Assembly (NCBI RefSeq): GCF_013141775.1
Contig: NZ_WHOB01000086.1
Span: 62,001-126,000 of the forward strand
Length of the DNA stretch: 64,000 bases
Direction: 5' to 3'
From: Paenibacillus phytohabitans
GTDB lineage: Bacteria; Bacillota; Bacilli; Paenibacillales; Paenibacillaceae
The notes beneath the pieces were generated by a model. The model saw only the letters and a program-made list of their open reading frames with translations. It was not told where the DNA came from and did not search any database. This document shows positions 42,495 to 52,131 of this stretch, piece by piece. The first letter of the stretch is position 1; every line of letters starts with the position of its first letter. Position numbers and translations under genes: made by a program.

Positions 42495-42530
42495 TGAATA
42501 GTACAAGATATGTCTTATGAAGTTTCCAGG

Positions 42531-42559
42531 CCGGAGTGTTAATATGCTCCGGCTTGTTG
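42531..42559 (+). terminator. Terminator after the GH42 gene
   Basis: GCCGGAG (42531-42537) pairs with CTCCGGC (42548-42554), followed by the short T-rich tail TTGTT. Confidence 0.6.
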
Positions 42560-42663
42560 CAGTTTCATGCGAATAAAGTAAACGATTTTAGAGACCCTAA
42601 AAACACCTTAGTAAAATCCTAAATCTCCTGGTTTAAGCTAGCTTGGCAATAGTATATTCTAAA

Positions 42664-42677
42664 TGCAAGCGCAATCA
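42664..42677 (+). promoter_or_regulatory. Candidate cre (CcpA) site before the second importer
   Basis: TGCAAGCGCAATCA matches 12 of 14 consensus positions. It lies about 60 bases upstream of the binding-protein start. Confidence 0.4.
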
Positions 42678-42736
42678 TAAATGTCTGAAACATAAATTCT
42701 GCGCCAATTAACTAATATCAGAGGGGGAACTTCAGT

Positions 42737-44338
42737 ATGCTCAGAAAGAAAATTTTTGGTTCTATCATGATTGCGGCGTTGCTGCCAGGTATTATTGCTG
42801 GCTGCTCGTCGAACAATAATGAAAATGCCGGACAGACGAACAGTGCTCAAACGACGAATACAGAAAGTACGCAGGGGGCGACAGACGATAAACTTGTCGA
42901 TCTCGAAGTTTGGTGGGCAAATACGGGGTATAAGGGAATTGAGAAAGATAGTCCGTTATACAAACAATACGCTGATTTGCTTGGCGTTGGTGTTACCAGC
43001 CCATATGTAGAATGGAATGGCGGCACGGACTACTTGAACACTCTCAATATGAAGATTGCTGCTGGGGAAATGCCCAATGTATTTCTTCCCTGGAATGGAA
43101 ATGAAACCGATCTTGCCAAAAATGGTGCTATTGCAGATTTGACCGAATTGTTGCCTGAATATGCACCTAATCTATGGAAGCTCATCCCAGAGGATGTATG
43201 GAATGTAGTCAAGGCGAATGACCCAACCGGAGAAGGGAAAATTTACTGGATTCCAGGTATTAAAGGGTATGAGAGAACCACAGGAATGATCCGCAAGGAC
43301 TGGCTGGACACATTAGGGTTGCAAATTCCAAAGACTCAAGACGAATATATAAATGTTTTGAAAGCGTTTAAAGAACAAGATCCTAACGGTAATGGTATAG
43401 CGGATGAGGTTCCTACCGGTGGCAGACAAAATGCCCGGTGGATGGATCACCTCTTCAACATGTATGGTGTAGCGATGGTCGAAGGTTATCCGGATTGGGA
43501 TATTTATAATGGGGAATTAACATATTCAGCTGTTTCTCCAAATATGAAGGATGCTCTTGCTTTTATTGCTAAACTCTATAAGGAACAGTTGATGGATCAG
43601 GAAACATTTCTTAATGACAAAGCGGCTTGGGATGGGAAAGTTGATGGGAATATAGTTGGCAGTTATTTCCAATGGGCTGAGTCATCCTATTTACATCTGG
43701 GTCTCATTGAACAATCTTCTGGCGTGAAGGCAGACTTCTCGGTACTTCCGGTTCTTGAAGCTCCGGGATATGAGGGGCAAGGGTTTATTACTACTAAGCA
43801 AGTGGGAAATCCTGAATGGGTTGTAAGTGCTCAACAGGATGATGAACACCTGAAAGCGAGCTTGAAATTCCTCGATGGTATTGCTGACCAATCTAAATGG
43901 ATGGACATTTACTGGGGAGCAGAAGGCATGCATTATAGTGTGGCAGATGGTAAAAAAACCAAATTACCTGATGATAAGAGTACTCAGCAAAATCGACTGA
44001 CCCCATACGATCAATTCGGAAACATCGAATTCAAAGAGCAATTGCTGACTGAATCAGCATCAGAAAGCGATAAATGGCAATTTGAACAAAGCATTCGCAA
44101 CATGAAGGATCTTCAACAGTATGTAAAAATAATTGCTGGTGACGGTTTACCTTCTACCGTATATACCGACTATCCAGATATCAAGAATTATACGCTCTGG
44201 TATGAATATGCGACAAAAATTATTATCGGAACCTATTCCATCGATAAATTTGATGAGTTTGTGGATAAATGGAACAGTTCTGGTGGGGCAGAGGTGACAA
44301 AAAGAGCAAGAGAATGGTATGCCAAACTGGGAAAGTAA
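42737..44338 (+). CDS. Sugar-binding lipoprotein (SBP family 1, LplA/YtcQ-like)
   Basis: A 533-residue lipoprotein. The signal peptide ends in the lipobox IIAGCS, followed by an Asn/Thr-rich linker. The mature protein has landmarks of large CUT1 binding proteins: KIAAGEMPNVFLPW, IADLTELLPEYAPN, WIPGIKGYERTTGMIRKDW, DPNGNGIADEVP, and a C-terminal FVDKW. It captures an oligosaccharide outside the membrane for the two permeases encoded next. Its C-terminus does not show the DUF3502 pattern of the protein at 21826. ATG 42737 has a GAGGGGG site. The substrate is probably a xylo- or galacto-oligosaccharide, judging by the flanking GH42 and GH43 genes. Confidence 0.9.
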   Translation: MLRKKIFGSIMIAALLPGIIAGCSSNNNENAGQTNSAQTTNTESTQGATDDKLVDLEVWWANTGYKGIEKDSPLYKQYADLLGVGVTSPYVEWNGGTDYLNTLNMKIAAGEMPNVFLPWNGNETDLAKNGAIADLTELLPEYAPNLWKLIPEDVWNVVKANDPTGEGKIYWIPGIKGYERTTGMIRKDWLDTLGLQIPKTQDEYINVLKAFKEQDPNGNGIADEVPTGGRQNARWMDHLFNMYGVAMVEGYPDWDIYNGELTYSAVSPNMKDALAFIAKLYKEQLMDQETFLNDKAAWDGKVDGNIVGSYFQWAESSYLHLGLIEQSSGVKADFSVLPVLEAPGYEGQGFITTKQVGNPEWVVSAQQDDEHLKASLKFLDGIADQSKWMDIYWGAEGMHYSVADGKKTKLPDDKSTQQNRLTPYDQFGNIEFKEQLLTESASESDKWQFEQSIRNMKDLQQYVKIIAGDGLPSTVYTDYPDIKNYTLWYEYATKIIIGTYSIDKFDEFVDKWNSSGGAEVTKRAREWYAKLGK

Positions 44339-44355
44339 ACGGACATAAATAGAAA

Positions 44356-44409
44356 TTTAAGAAGAATGGGCAGTTTGGTTACTATCGGATTGCCCATTTC
44401 TTTCTTAAA
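44356..44409 (+). other. Stem-loop between binding protein and permease
   Basis: TTTAAGAA/TTCTTAAA and AATGGGCA/TGCCCATT form two 8-bp stems separated by a small internal loop, with an 18-base terminal loop. Probably sets the ratio of binding protein to permease. Confidence 0.6.
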
Positions 44410-44444
44410 ACGAATAAATAAACAGGATGGAGTGAAGAATCCAT

Positions 44445-45356
44445 ATGCAAGCTACTGGTCGATTTTATCAGCATGCACGAAAATGCTGGCCGTTGTATCT
44501 CATGGCTTTGCCGGGTTTGGTTTTTTTAATAGTTTTACGTTATATTCCTCTCGGAGGATCTATTATAGCTTTTCAAGATTATTCGTTATTTAAAGGAATC
44601 GCAGATAGTCCGTGGGTAGGATTCAAACATTTCAAGATTTTATTTGATTCTCCTGATTTTTACCGTATTTTTGCGAATACGCTGATCCTCGGCTTTTTAA
44701 AAGTCGTTGTCATATTTCCGGTACCGCTGATATTGGCTCTTATGATTAACGAAGTTCGGGCGGTATTATTGAAGAAAGGGATTCAAACTGCGCTTTATAT
44801 TCCCCATTTCTTGTCTTGGGTAATTATTGCGGGTATTGCTTTCGACATGTTTTCATTAAATGGGATATTCAATACAGTGCGGGATTGGTTTGGTTATGCA
44901 CCAAATTTGATTATGCAGGATGAACGCTATTTTCGATGGATATATGTATTTACCTCCATATGGAGGGAGGCTGGTTGGGGGACAATTATTTATTTGGCAG
45001 CTATAAGTGCAATGGATCCCCAAATCTACGAGTCAGCCACAATTGATGGTGCTTCCAGAATGAAGCAAATCCGCCATATTACATTACCACTCCTCTTGCC
45101 AACTGCTTTAGTGCTTTTCTTAATTAATCTCGGAAGTTTCCTTGATTTAGGTTTTGATCAAGTCTTCACTTTGCTTACGCCAATGACTTATTCCGTCGGG
45201 GATATTATCGATACTTATGTGTATCGGTCAGGTATTCAGGAAGCGCGGTACAGCTTTGCGACAGCAGTAGGTCTGTTCCAAGCCATTATCGGTTTTGTAC
45301 TTGTGTATGTTTTCAACCGGATTTCCAAAAAAGTTACCGGCGGGGGGTTATGGTAA
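44445..45356 (+). CDS. CUT1 sugar ABC permease (LplB/YteP-like)
   Basis: A 303-residue permease with six membrane helices. It has the LplB-type opening YLMALPGLVFLIVLRYIPLGG, the DYSLFKGIADSPWVGFKHF segment and the coupling motif YESATIDGASRMKQIRHITLPLL. The ribosome site (GGAG about 16 bases upstream) is weaker than usual. It pairs with the second permease, whose ATG lies one base after this stop. The ATPase must be supplied by a shared MsmX-like protein encoded elsewhere. Confidence 0.9.
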   Translation: MQATGRFYQHARKCWPLYLMALPGLVFLIVLRYIPLGGSIIAFQDYSLFKGIADSPWVGFKHFKILFDSPDFYRIFANTLILGFLKVVVIFPVPLILALMINEVRAVLLKKGIQTALYIPHFLSWVIIAGIAFDMFSLNGIFNTVRDWFGYAPNLIMQDERYFRWIYVFTSIWREAGWGTIIYLAAISAMDPQIYESATIDGASRMKQIRHITLPLLLPTALVLFLINLGSFLDLGFDQVFTLLTPMTYSVGDIIDTYVYRSGIQEARYSFATAVGLFQAIIGFVLVYVFNRISKKVTGGGLW

Positions 45357-45357
45357 T

Positions 45358-46224
45358 ATGTCGATGTCCTTTAGTGAAAAAGTCATTCAGAAATGCATCG
45401 TTGCCTTTCTAATTATATTATCAGTAATTGCTCTAATTCCACTGCTTTCGGTTTTGTCTGTTTCATTCAGCTCAAGGGTTCCGGTGGAACTGAATCAGGT
45501 GACGATTTGGCCGAAAGGGTTTACACTGGACTCATGGAAATATGTGCTTGACCGGCCTGACCTATGGAGATCATTCGGAGTAACGGCAATTGCGACCATT
45601 GTCGGAACCATTCTGAGTCTATTGATTACCGCGTTGTTAGCCTATCCGCTTACCAAAAAAGAGTTTACGATAGGGAAAGTTGTTATGCTTGCCGCAGTTA
45701 TTACAATGGTATTTAAAGCTCCGCTTATTCCTTACTTTTTGACAATGAAGAATATTGGACTGTATGACAATCCGTTAGTGCTTGTTATTCCACATATACT
45801 CACTGCCTATAATCTAATTATTATGCGTACCTTTTTTCTGGAATTCCCGAGTGAGCTTGAGGAAGCTGCTGTTGTCGAAGGAGCAGGGTACTTCCGTTTG
45901 CTGTTCAAGATTGTGCTCCCATTGTCCAAGGCCGTACTCGCTACACTTGGATTATTCTATGCAGTGACAATTTGGAACCAATTCCAGCATCCGCTAATGT
46001 TCATCCAGAACCCGGACTGGTATCCACTGCAGATCAAAATAAGACAGTTTATTACTAGTGACAATGAGCTGCAAATTGTGGGCAATATGTCGCAACTGAA
46101 CTACAGCGCCAGAACGCTTCGTGCAGTTACCATCGTTTTTGCAATTGTTCCGATTCTCATGATTTACCCTTACTTACAAAAGTACTTCACTAAAGGTGCG
46201 ATGCTGGGTTCCGTAAAAGGATAA
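45358..46224 (+). CDS. CUT1 sugar ABC permease (YtcP/LplC-like)
   Basis: A ~288-residue permease with six membrane helices, the segment LLAYPLTKKEFTIGK, the coupling motif LEEAAVVEGAGYFRLLFKIVLPLS and the end KYFTKGAMLGSVKG. I chose ATG 45358, right after the upstream stop and preceded by a GGGGGG site; an ATG two codons later is equally possible. It completes the transmembrane pair of the importer and precedes the YesM/YesN genes in the same direction. Confidence 0.9.
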   Translation: MSMSFSEKVIQKCIVAFLIILSVIALIPLLSVLSVSFSSRVPVELNQVTIWPKGFTLDSWKYVLDRPDLWRSFGVTAIATIVGTILSLLITALLAYPLTKKEFTIGKVVMLAAVITMVFKAPLIPYFLTMKNIGLYDNPLVLVIPHILTAYNLIIMRTFFLEFPSELEEAAVVEGAGYFRLLFKIVLPLSKAVLATLGLFYAVTIWNQFQHPLMFIQNPDWYPLQIKIRQFITSDNELQIVGNMSQLNYSARTLRAVTIVFAIVPILMIYPYLQKYFTKGAMLGSVKG

Positions 46225-46283
46225 GCTATAAACTCATCCTGTCGCCCTGACTTTTCATTTTGAATTTGAAGGCGGGAGACAGC

Positions 46284-48116
46284 ATGATTATTAGCACCAT
46301 ACGTCGGCGAATCGGGGAAATGAAGCTGCGAAACAAGTTGATGTTCAGTTATTTCGTTGCTTCAATTATTCCTACCATTGTAATTGGCGTCACTATATAT
46401 CATTTATCTGCAAAAAGTGTGGAGGATGCTTCGAGGGAATTTGCTTCGATGTATATTTCACAGGCGACTACGAACTTAAACGATTTCGTTGACCGGTACA
46501 ACCGGTCGACGCGTGCAGTTCTGCTGGAAACAGATATTATGGGTATTCTAAACAAGCGTAATCCATTAACGATGGAAGAGTCAATTGAGACCCAAACGAT
46601 AATCTCACGGTATTTCGGACGGGTGTCTATGGAGTACCCAGAGGTTGAAACAGTGATGCTCGTTAGCGCGGGTGGAACGATTTATCACTACACCAAGGAT
46701 CCCGATAAGGTGAATACAGACCGATTACTGGAGCAGATGTGGTATAAGCGTATTCAGGAATCGGAAACAGCACTTTTTATCACCCCGGTGCATGATAAAA
46801 GCTACTATGGCAAATCAAAAGACGATGCGACGTTTACGGTCGGAAGAATACTCCGTAACTATAACGGATCCTACGCCGGTATGATTTTGTTAGATATGGA
46901 CCCTGCTCATCTGATAAATCTAAATGAGGATTTCTTAATGCTGGGTAACCGCTATAACATCAAGATGATTATTACCAATGATGAAGGCGAGTTAATATAT
47001 CATTCTGATGGTGCCACTGGAAAGACAGCATGGAAGGACATTATTTCCGTCAAATACTTTGCTGATCTTTCTGGGACCGGGAAAGCTAATATTGTGTTGT
47101 CAAAAGATGCGGATGAAGGGAGACTGCGGATAATTACGGAGATTCCATTAAAAAATCTTCTGGCGACAATCAGTAACATCAAACATGTGACGATCTGGTC
47201 TATAATGGTTTTCTTGTTTTTCATTGCTCTATTATCAATCCTGTTCAGCTATAAGATTACCAAACCGGTGCTGAATCTGCGCCGCAGCATGAAGCAGGTG
47301 GAGCTTGGCAATTATACATCCCTTATTCAGACACCACTCGCAAACGATGAAATCAGTAATCTGGTTAAGAGCTATAACAAGATGATTGTTAAAATTAAGG
47401 AGCTTATTGAGGATGTGTATTTGGCCGGGTTAAAGCGCAAACAGGCTCAATTTCTTGCTCTACAAGCGCAAATTAATCCGCATATGCTTTATAACACGTT
47501 AGAATCAATCCGGATGAGGGCCGTGGTGAAAGAGCAGGATGACATTGCTGAAATGATCAAGATTTTGGCTCGTATGTTCAGACATTCTTTAGGCAAACAA
47601 CACAAGCCTAATCTAATTAAGCATGAGGTAGAATATGCCGCGAATTTTTTATTTCTGCAGAATATCCGTTATGATAACCGATTTGTTCTAGATGTGCGCT
47701 TGAGCGACAGAGTATTATGCACTTCCATTATTCCACTTGTGTTTCAACCAATCATTGAGAACAGCATCAAACACGGCTTTCACAATTACGAAAGTCAACT
47801 GCATATTACGATAGAGGAAGAACTCACTGAGTCAGGAGATGTCATAATTCGAATTACGGATGATGGGTTCTCCATGACTGCCGATAAGGCATTAGAAATT
47901 AATGAACTTCTGTGCTTGTCAGATTCAGGTGGAATGTATCAGAGTACGGAAGAAGGCAATGCTGACGGCGGGATTGGACTATACAATATAGCAGAACGTC
48001 TCAGGCTACAGTACGGTGAAACTTACGTTCTAAGGGTACGTTCGGATGAAGAGGCCGGAACAGTGGTGGAAATGCGAATTCCACTTCAGGATGACATCGA
48101 GGGGGAACTAAGTTGA
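46284..48116 (+). CDS. YesM-type sensor histidine kinase
   Basis: A 610-residue sensor. The first membrane helix is near 22-42. An extracellular dCache-like region of ~260 residues follows (YPEVETVMLVSAGGTIYHY, YAGMILLDMDP), then a second helix near 305-325, HAMP (~326-380), phospho-acceptor His400 (QINPHMLYNTLES), and a GHKL ATPase domain (QPIIENSIKHGF, DGGIGLYNIAERL). ATG 46284 has a GGGAG site. The TGA stop overlaps the TTG start of the partner regulator. It probably senses the oligosaccharide imported by the preceding transporter and induces the locus. Confidence 0.92.
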   Translation: MIISTIRRRIGEMKLRNKLMFSYFVASIIPTIVIGVTIYHLSAKSVEDASREFASMYISQATTNLNDFVDRYNRSTRAVLLETDIMGILNKRNPLTMEESIETQTIISRYFGRVSMEYPEVETVMLVSAGGTIYHYTKDPDKVNTDRLLEQMWYKRIQESETALFITPVHDKSYYGKSKDDATFTVGRILRNYNGSYAGMILLDMDPAHLINLNEDFLMLGNRYNIKMIITNDEGELIYHSDGATGKTAWKDIISVKYFADLSGTGKANIVLSKDADEGRLRIITEIPLKNLLATISNIKHVTIWSIMVFLFFIALLSILFSYKITKPVLNLRRSMKQVELGNYTSLIQTPLANDEISNLVKSYNKMIVKIKELIEDVYLAGLKRKQAQFLALQAQINPHMLYNTLESIRMRAVVKEQDDIAEMIKILARMFRHSLGKQHKPNLIKHEVEYAANFLFLQNIRYDNRFVLDVRLSDRVLCTSIIPLVFQPIIENSIKHGFHNYESQLHITIEEELTESGDVIIRITDDGFSMTADKALEINELLCLSDSGGMYQSTEEGNADGGIGLYNIAERLRLQYGETYVLRVRSDEEAGTVVEMRIPLQDDIEGELS

Positions 48117-48871
48117 ACTATACTATAGTTTTGGTTGATGACGAAAAGGGGATTATTGATGGATTAAAAGTCATTATACGACGTTACTTACCCCAGTGTG
48201 AAGTTATTGGGGTTGCTTACGATGGAGACGAAGGGTATGAGCTTGTACGTCGTTTGCAGCCCCATATCGTAATTACAGATATCCGGATGTTGCAAGTTGA
48301 CGGACTGGAAATGATTGAAAAGCTGAAAAAGGAAGGTGTAGCCTCTAAATTCATTATCCTCAGCGGTTATGCTGAATTTGAGTATGCACGCAAAGGCATG
48401 TATCTGGGTGTGCGATATTATTTGAATAAACCCATTGAGGAAGATGAACTTCAAGAATGCACGAAACAGATCATCAATGAAATTGAACAAGAGCGAATTA
48501 ACGGTGATTTGCTAGCCAAGTATCAGCCACCGGCTAAAGACTCTTTTTCAAAAAAAGATATTATTACTGAGATTAAGCAGTACGTTGCCGATAACTTTAA
48601 CAATAATATAAGCCTTGCTGATTTGTCTAACCGATTCTATTTGAATCTAAATTATTTAAGTCAACTCTTCAAAGAAAAAACTGGACAGAATTACCTCGAA
48701 TATTTGACGCAAGTACGGATGGAACGTACAAAGGAGTTGCTGACCGAAACTGATCTGAAAATTTATGAAATTGCCCAGATGGTAGGCTACAGCGATCCAA
48801 CCCATTTTTCCAAAGTGTTTGAACGAGCAGCCGGGTGCAAGCCAACTGAATACAGGAAAACTCATAGTTAG
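48113..48871 (+). CDS. Short YesN-type response regulator, AraC family
   Basis: A 252-residue regulator. The receiver domain has Asp9/Asp10, phospho-acceptor Asp56 (VITDIRM) and Lys in YYLNKPIEE. It is joined directly to a C-terminal AraC double helix-turn-helix (SLADLSNRFYLNLNYLSQLF; YEIAQMVGYSDPTHFSKVF). It lacks the ~280-residue middle region of the regulator at 20088. The TTG start overlaps the kinase stop by four bases, with GGGGGAAC upstream. Likely activator of the importer, GH43 and perhaps GH42 genes. Confidence 0.92.
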   Translation: MNYTIVLVDDEKGIIDGLKVIIRRYLPQCEVIGVAYDGDEGYELVRRLQPHIVITDIRMLQVDGLEMIEKLKKEGVASKFIILSGYAEFEYARKGMYLGVRYYLNKPIEEDELQECTKQIINEIEQERINGDLLAKYQPPAKDSFSKKDIITEIKQYVADNFNNNISLADLSNRFYLNLNYLSQLFKEKTGQNYLEYLTQVRMERTKELLTETDLKIYEIAQMVGYSDPTHFSKVFERAAGCKPTEYRKTHS

Positions 48872-48914
48872 AAGTTTTTAAACACTGATACCTTATGTAA
48901 AAGGAGTTGTCCTC

Positions 48915-50498
48915 ATGATTGAAAATCCAATACTAACCGGTTTTAACCCGGATCCATCTATAGTTCGTGTTGACGAGGATTATTATATCGCGACCTCAAC
49001 ATTTGAATGGTTTCCAGGTGTACAGATTCATCATTCAAGAGATTTGAAGCACTGGCGGCTACTTACTCATGTTCTTACAGAGAAATCACAGATTAATATG
49101 GTCGGAGATCCCGATTCATGTGGAATTTGGGCACCTTGTTTGACATATGATAACGGCCTTTTCTATTTGATTTATACGGATGTGAAAAGCCGGTTAGGTG
49201 TGTTTAAGGATACGCATAATTATCTGGTCACGGCTCCGTCTATTGAAGGTCCATGGTCTGATCCAGTCTATCTGAATAGCAGCGGATTCGATCCATCGCT
49301 TTTCCATGATGAGGATGGACGGAAATGGCTAGTCAACATGCTATGGGATCACCGCACCAAGCACAATTCATTTGGAGGCATCGTACTTCAGGAATATAGT
49401 GTGCAGCAGCGGAAACTAATCGGAGAGCGGAAGAATATTTTTCTGGGAACTCCAATCAAATCAACTGAGGCACCACATCTGTACAAGCGAAATGGATATT
49501 ATTATTTATTGACCGCTGAAGGCGGTACCGGTTATGAACACGCCGTAACGATGGCACGTTCTAAAAGTATAGAGGGACCTTATGAGATTGACCCACAAAA
49601 CCCGGTTTTGACTTCTTCTAAACGGAAAGAGTTATATCTCCAAAAAGCGGGACATGGCTGTATAGTGGAAACTCAAGCTGGAGAATGGGCTATGGTACAT
49701 TTGGTCGGAAGACCTGTAGCTGATGATTTCTGCATTCTTGGCCGTGAAACAGCTATTCAAAAAATGGAGTGGAATGAAGAGGGATGGCTGCGGATTAAAG
49801 GAGGGGACAATGCTCCAAACCATAGGATTCAAGAGTTCTCTTTGGCAGAGCATACTTTTCCAGCCGAGCCCGATATCGATCATTTCATTAGCAGTAAATT
49901 GGGTATCCATTGGAATACGCTAAGGTTACCAGCAGAGGAAACATGGCTTACTCTGACGGAGCGTCCAGGCTATCTGCGCTTACGTGGTAGAGAATCTTTC
50001 AACTCGAAACATCGTCAGAGTCTTGTCGCCCGGCGCCAGCAAGGGATAAACTGTGAAGCCGAGACTATACTGGAGTTTCATCCCGATCATTTTCAGCAGA
50101 TGGCCGGGATGGTATTATACTACGACACTCAAGATTATGTATATTTGCGGGTAAGCCGTGATGAACGGCTAGGCAAATGTATTGGAATCGTCCGCTCTGT
50201 GAATGGGAAATGGGAAGAGTTTTCTGATTCGGAGATTTCTATTGAACAGGCTGAGAGCTGCAAGTTGAAATTCGTCATCATAGGCCGGGAAGCGTCTTGT
50301 TATTATGCCATAAATGGTGGAGAATGGACGCCCATCGGTCCCAAGTTGGATATTCTGCATCTTTCAGATGAAGGCGGAAATTTTATAAGATTTACAGGGA
50401 ATTTCATAGGTCTCTGTGTTCAGGATTTAAGCGGTACTGGCAAGCATGCAGATTTTGATTATTTCCGCTATACTGAGCAATCAATTAATCATTCCTAA
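48915..50498 (+). CDS. GH43 beta-xylosidase (XynB-like)
   Basis: A 527-residue cytoplasmic GH43 enzyme. The N-terminal five-bladed propeller has the catalytic triad Asp13 (NPDPS), Asp126 (GFDPSLF) and Glu185 (KSTEAPH), the same spacing as Asp15/Asp128/Glu187 of the Geobacillus enzyme. The C-terminal ~200 residues form the beta-sandwich of this subfamily (RESFNSKHRQSLVARRQQ, YYDTQDYVYLRVSRDE). It releases xylose or arabinose from the non-reducing end of short oligosaccharides. The gene follows the regulator by 43 bases, has an AAGGAG site, and ends with a strong terminator. Confidence 0.92.
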   Translation: MIENPILTGFNPDPSIVRVDEDYYIATSTFEWFPGVQIHHSRDLKHWRLLTHVLTEKSQINMVGDPDSCGIWAPCLTYDNGLFYLIYTDVKSRLGVFKDTHNYLVTAPSIEGPWSDPVYLNSSGFDPSLFHDEDGRKWLVNMLWDHRTKHNSFGGIVLQEYSVQQRKLIGERKNIFLGTPIKSTEAPHLYKRNGYYYLLTAEGGTGYEHAVTMARSKSIEGPYEIDPQNPVLTSSKRKELYLQKAGHGCIVETQAGEWAMVHLVGRPVADDFCILGRETAIQKMEWNEEGWLRIKGGDNAPNHRIQEFSLAEHTFPAEPDIDHFISSKLGIHWNTLRLPAEETWLTLTERPGYLRLRGRESFNSKHRQSLVARRQQGINCEAETILEFHPDHFQQMAGMVLYYDTQDYVYLRVSRDERLGKCIGIVRSVNGKWEEFSDSEISIEQAESCKLKFVIIGREASCYYAINGGEWTPIGPKLDILHLSDEGGNFIRFTGNFIGLCVQDLSGTGKHADFDYFRYTEQSINHS

Positions 50499-50527
50499 TA
50501 TTTTAAAAAAATATTATTTGCGTACAA

Positions 50528-50568
50528 ACCCTTCTGAATTTCATTCTAAATTCGGAAGGGTGTTTTTT
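50528..50568 (+). terminator. Terminator after the GH43 gene
   Basis: A 14-bp stem (ACCCTTCTGAATTT and its complement, one wobble pair) with a 6-base loop, followed by GTTTTTT. Confidence 0.9.
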
Positions 50569-50652
50569 ATATGTGAGTAGGTCTGAATTTTTATGGTGTG
50601 ATATGTAACGATGCTGCAGCGAAAAGGATCATTATTAGCCCTTTCACGCCTT

Positions 50653-50736
50653 TACAACTACAGGTAAAGATACACCGGAAAGTAACAAAGAAATGCTTGC
50701 ATCTGCTAAATATATATTAAATTCGTTCGCATAAAT
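50653..50736 (+). pseudogene. Short C-terminal coding remnant, possibly flavodoxin-like
   Basis: An in-frame stretch ending in a stop reads FTTTGKDTPESNKEMLA and a further ten residues. It looks like the end of a flavodoxin or NADPH-FMN reductase-type protein, with no start and nothing upstream. It lies beside two other remnants. Weak evidence. Confidence 0.25.
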
Positions 50737-50756
50737 GAGTTTGTAACTCAAAATAT

Positions 50757-51285
50757 GTGAGCCTGGATTGGCTGGTCGAGGATGATGAAGGTTTCCTGGT
50801 GACCTCACCATCCACTTCCCCGCAGCACAGGTTCCGTACGGATAATGGGCTGCATGAAGTGACTAAGCCTTCCACTATGGATCTTATATTAATCCTTGAA
50901 CTGTTTGACAACTGCTCTAAGGCCGCAGAGCGGCTGGATGTAGATCAGGATTCCACCTCATTTCACCTCATTACTGGCGAACCGGCTACAGAGGTTAAGA
51001 CCCCTTCGGAATGGCAGTAAAGGACAGCTGCAGGAATGGGTCGGGGACTATGAGGATGTACCTTACCGACATTTTTCCCACCTTGCAGGAGTATATCCGG
51101 GACGGACGGTTACAGAGAATATTGATCCGGAGCTGTATAAGGCAGCTAAGCAATCACTGGATATCCGGGGCGATGAAGGAACGGGATGGAGCCTCGGATG
51201 GAAGATCAGCCTATGGGCCAGATTCAAATAGGGCAACCGCGCCATAGGCTTACTCTCGAATTTGCTGACACTTGTAAGCTCGGGG
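50757..51285 (+). pseudogene. GH95 (alpha-L-fucosidase-type) C-terminal remnant
   Basis: Two frames together give a GH95 catalytic-domain tail. The first has LDWLVEDDEGFLVTSPSTSP, KPSTMDLILILELFDNCSKA. After a frameshift near 50945 the next frame has GQLQEWVGDYEDVPYRHFSH, LAGVYPGRTV, and GTGWSLGWKISLWARF. That frame carries a TAG at 51229-51231, after which NRAIGLLSNLLTLV still fits the family. The N-terminal ~500 residues are missing. The gene is dead: truncated, frameshifted and interrupted by a stop. Confidence 0.85.
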
Positions 51286-51323
51286 GATTCGGAAACTCGT
51301 AGAGGGGATGCAGACCCAAAGAT

Positions 51324-51995
51324 GTGGAAGTAACGTTAAAGAAGAACCTGGCGAATTATTTCTATTCCGATGTTCAGGTATTTGGTGAATACCCTAAGTT
51401 AATGCTCCAGCAGATGGGAAGAAAGTCAATTAGCATCAAAATGGAGCCAAATGACCTGCAAATCATCAAAGAGCATACCGTTGATTTTGTTTCATTTAGC
51501 TATTACAGCTCTTTAACTGATTCGTTCTCAGGTGAACTGGAAATGACAGCTGCTAACACCATTGTTGGCATAAAAAATCCATACCTGGATTCATCGGAAT
51601 GGGGATGGCAGATCGACCCGGTTGGACTCAAAATATCATTAATTGAACTATATGACAGATATATAAAGCCGTTGTTTATCGTTGAAAATGGAATTGGAGC
51701 AGTTGATGTAGTTATTGAGGGTAAAGTACACGATAACTATAGAATTGCTTATTTTAAAGAACACTTTATTAAAATGCTCGAAGCAATAGATGAAGGAGTA
51801 GAATTGATAGGTTATACGAGCTGGGGGCCTATAGATTTAGTGAGTGCCAGCAATTCACAGATGTCTAAAAGATACGGATTTATATATGTGGATCAAGACG
51901 ATTATGGAAATGGAACGTTAGAAAGACTGAGGAAAGATTCGTTCTATTGGTATAAAGATGTTATTTCAACTTGCGGGATGAATTTGTTCAATTAA
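51324..51995 (+). pseudogene. GH1 (6-phospho-beta-glucosidase-type) C-terminal remnant
   Basis: An open frame of 223 codons covers only the second half of a BglA/BglH-like GH1 enzyme: LANYFYSDVQVFGEYP, VDFVSFSYY, the nucleophile segment FIVENGIGAVD, YTSWGPIDLVSASNSQMSKR and YGFIYVDQDDYGNGTLERL. The N-terminal ~250 residues, including the acid/base NEP motif, are absent, so it cannot be active. It abuts the GH95 remnant within about 40 bases, consistent with a deletion that fused the two dead genes. Confidence 0.87.
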
Positions 51996-52091
51996 GTGTT
52001 TATAGAAGCGTTTTGTTTAGTTCCTGGAATCAGACGTTAATCAATGTTAACTTGTTTGGGGTTCGAAATAATTGAATGAATTGTAGTTACA

Positions 52092-52125
52092 AGAGGCCCG
52101 TACTGAAAGTACGGGCCTCTCTTCT
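52092..52125 (+). terminator. Terminator between the GH1 remnant and the reductase gene
   Basis: A 12-bp stem (AGAGGCCCGTAC and its complement) with a 5-base loop and the tail CTTCTC. It lies just beyond the end of the minus-strand reductase gene as well and may serve both directions. Confidence 0.7.
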
Positions 52126-52131
52126 CAATAT

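Noticed and set aside
44366..44593. 75-codon plus-strand frame over the start of a permease gene
   Set aside because: Overlaps the permease in another frame and includes the intercistronic hairpin; no independent support.
52007..52020. AGAAGCGTTTTGT considered as a cre site
   Set aside because: Too many mismatches to the consensus and placed after a dead gene with no promoter to control.
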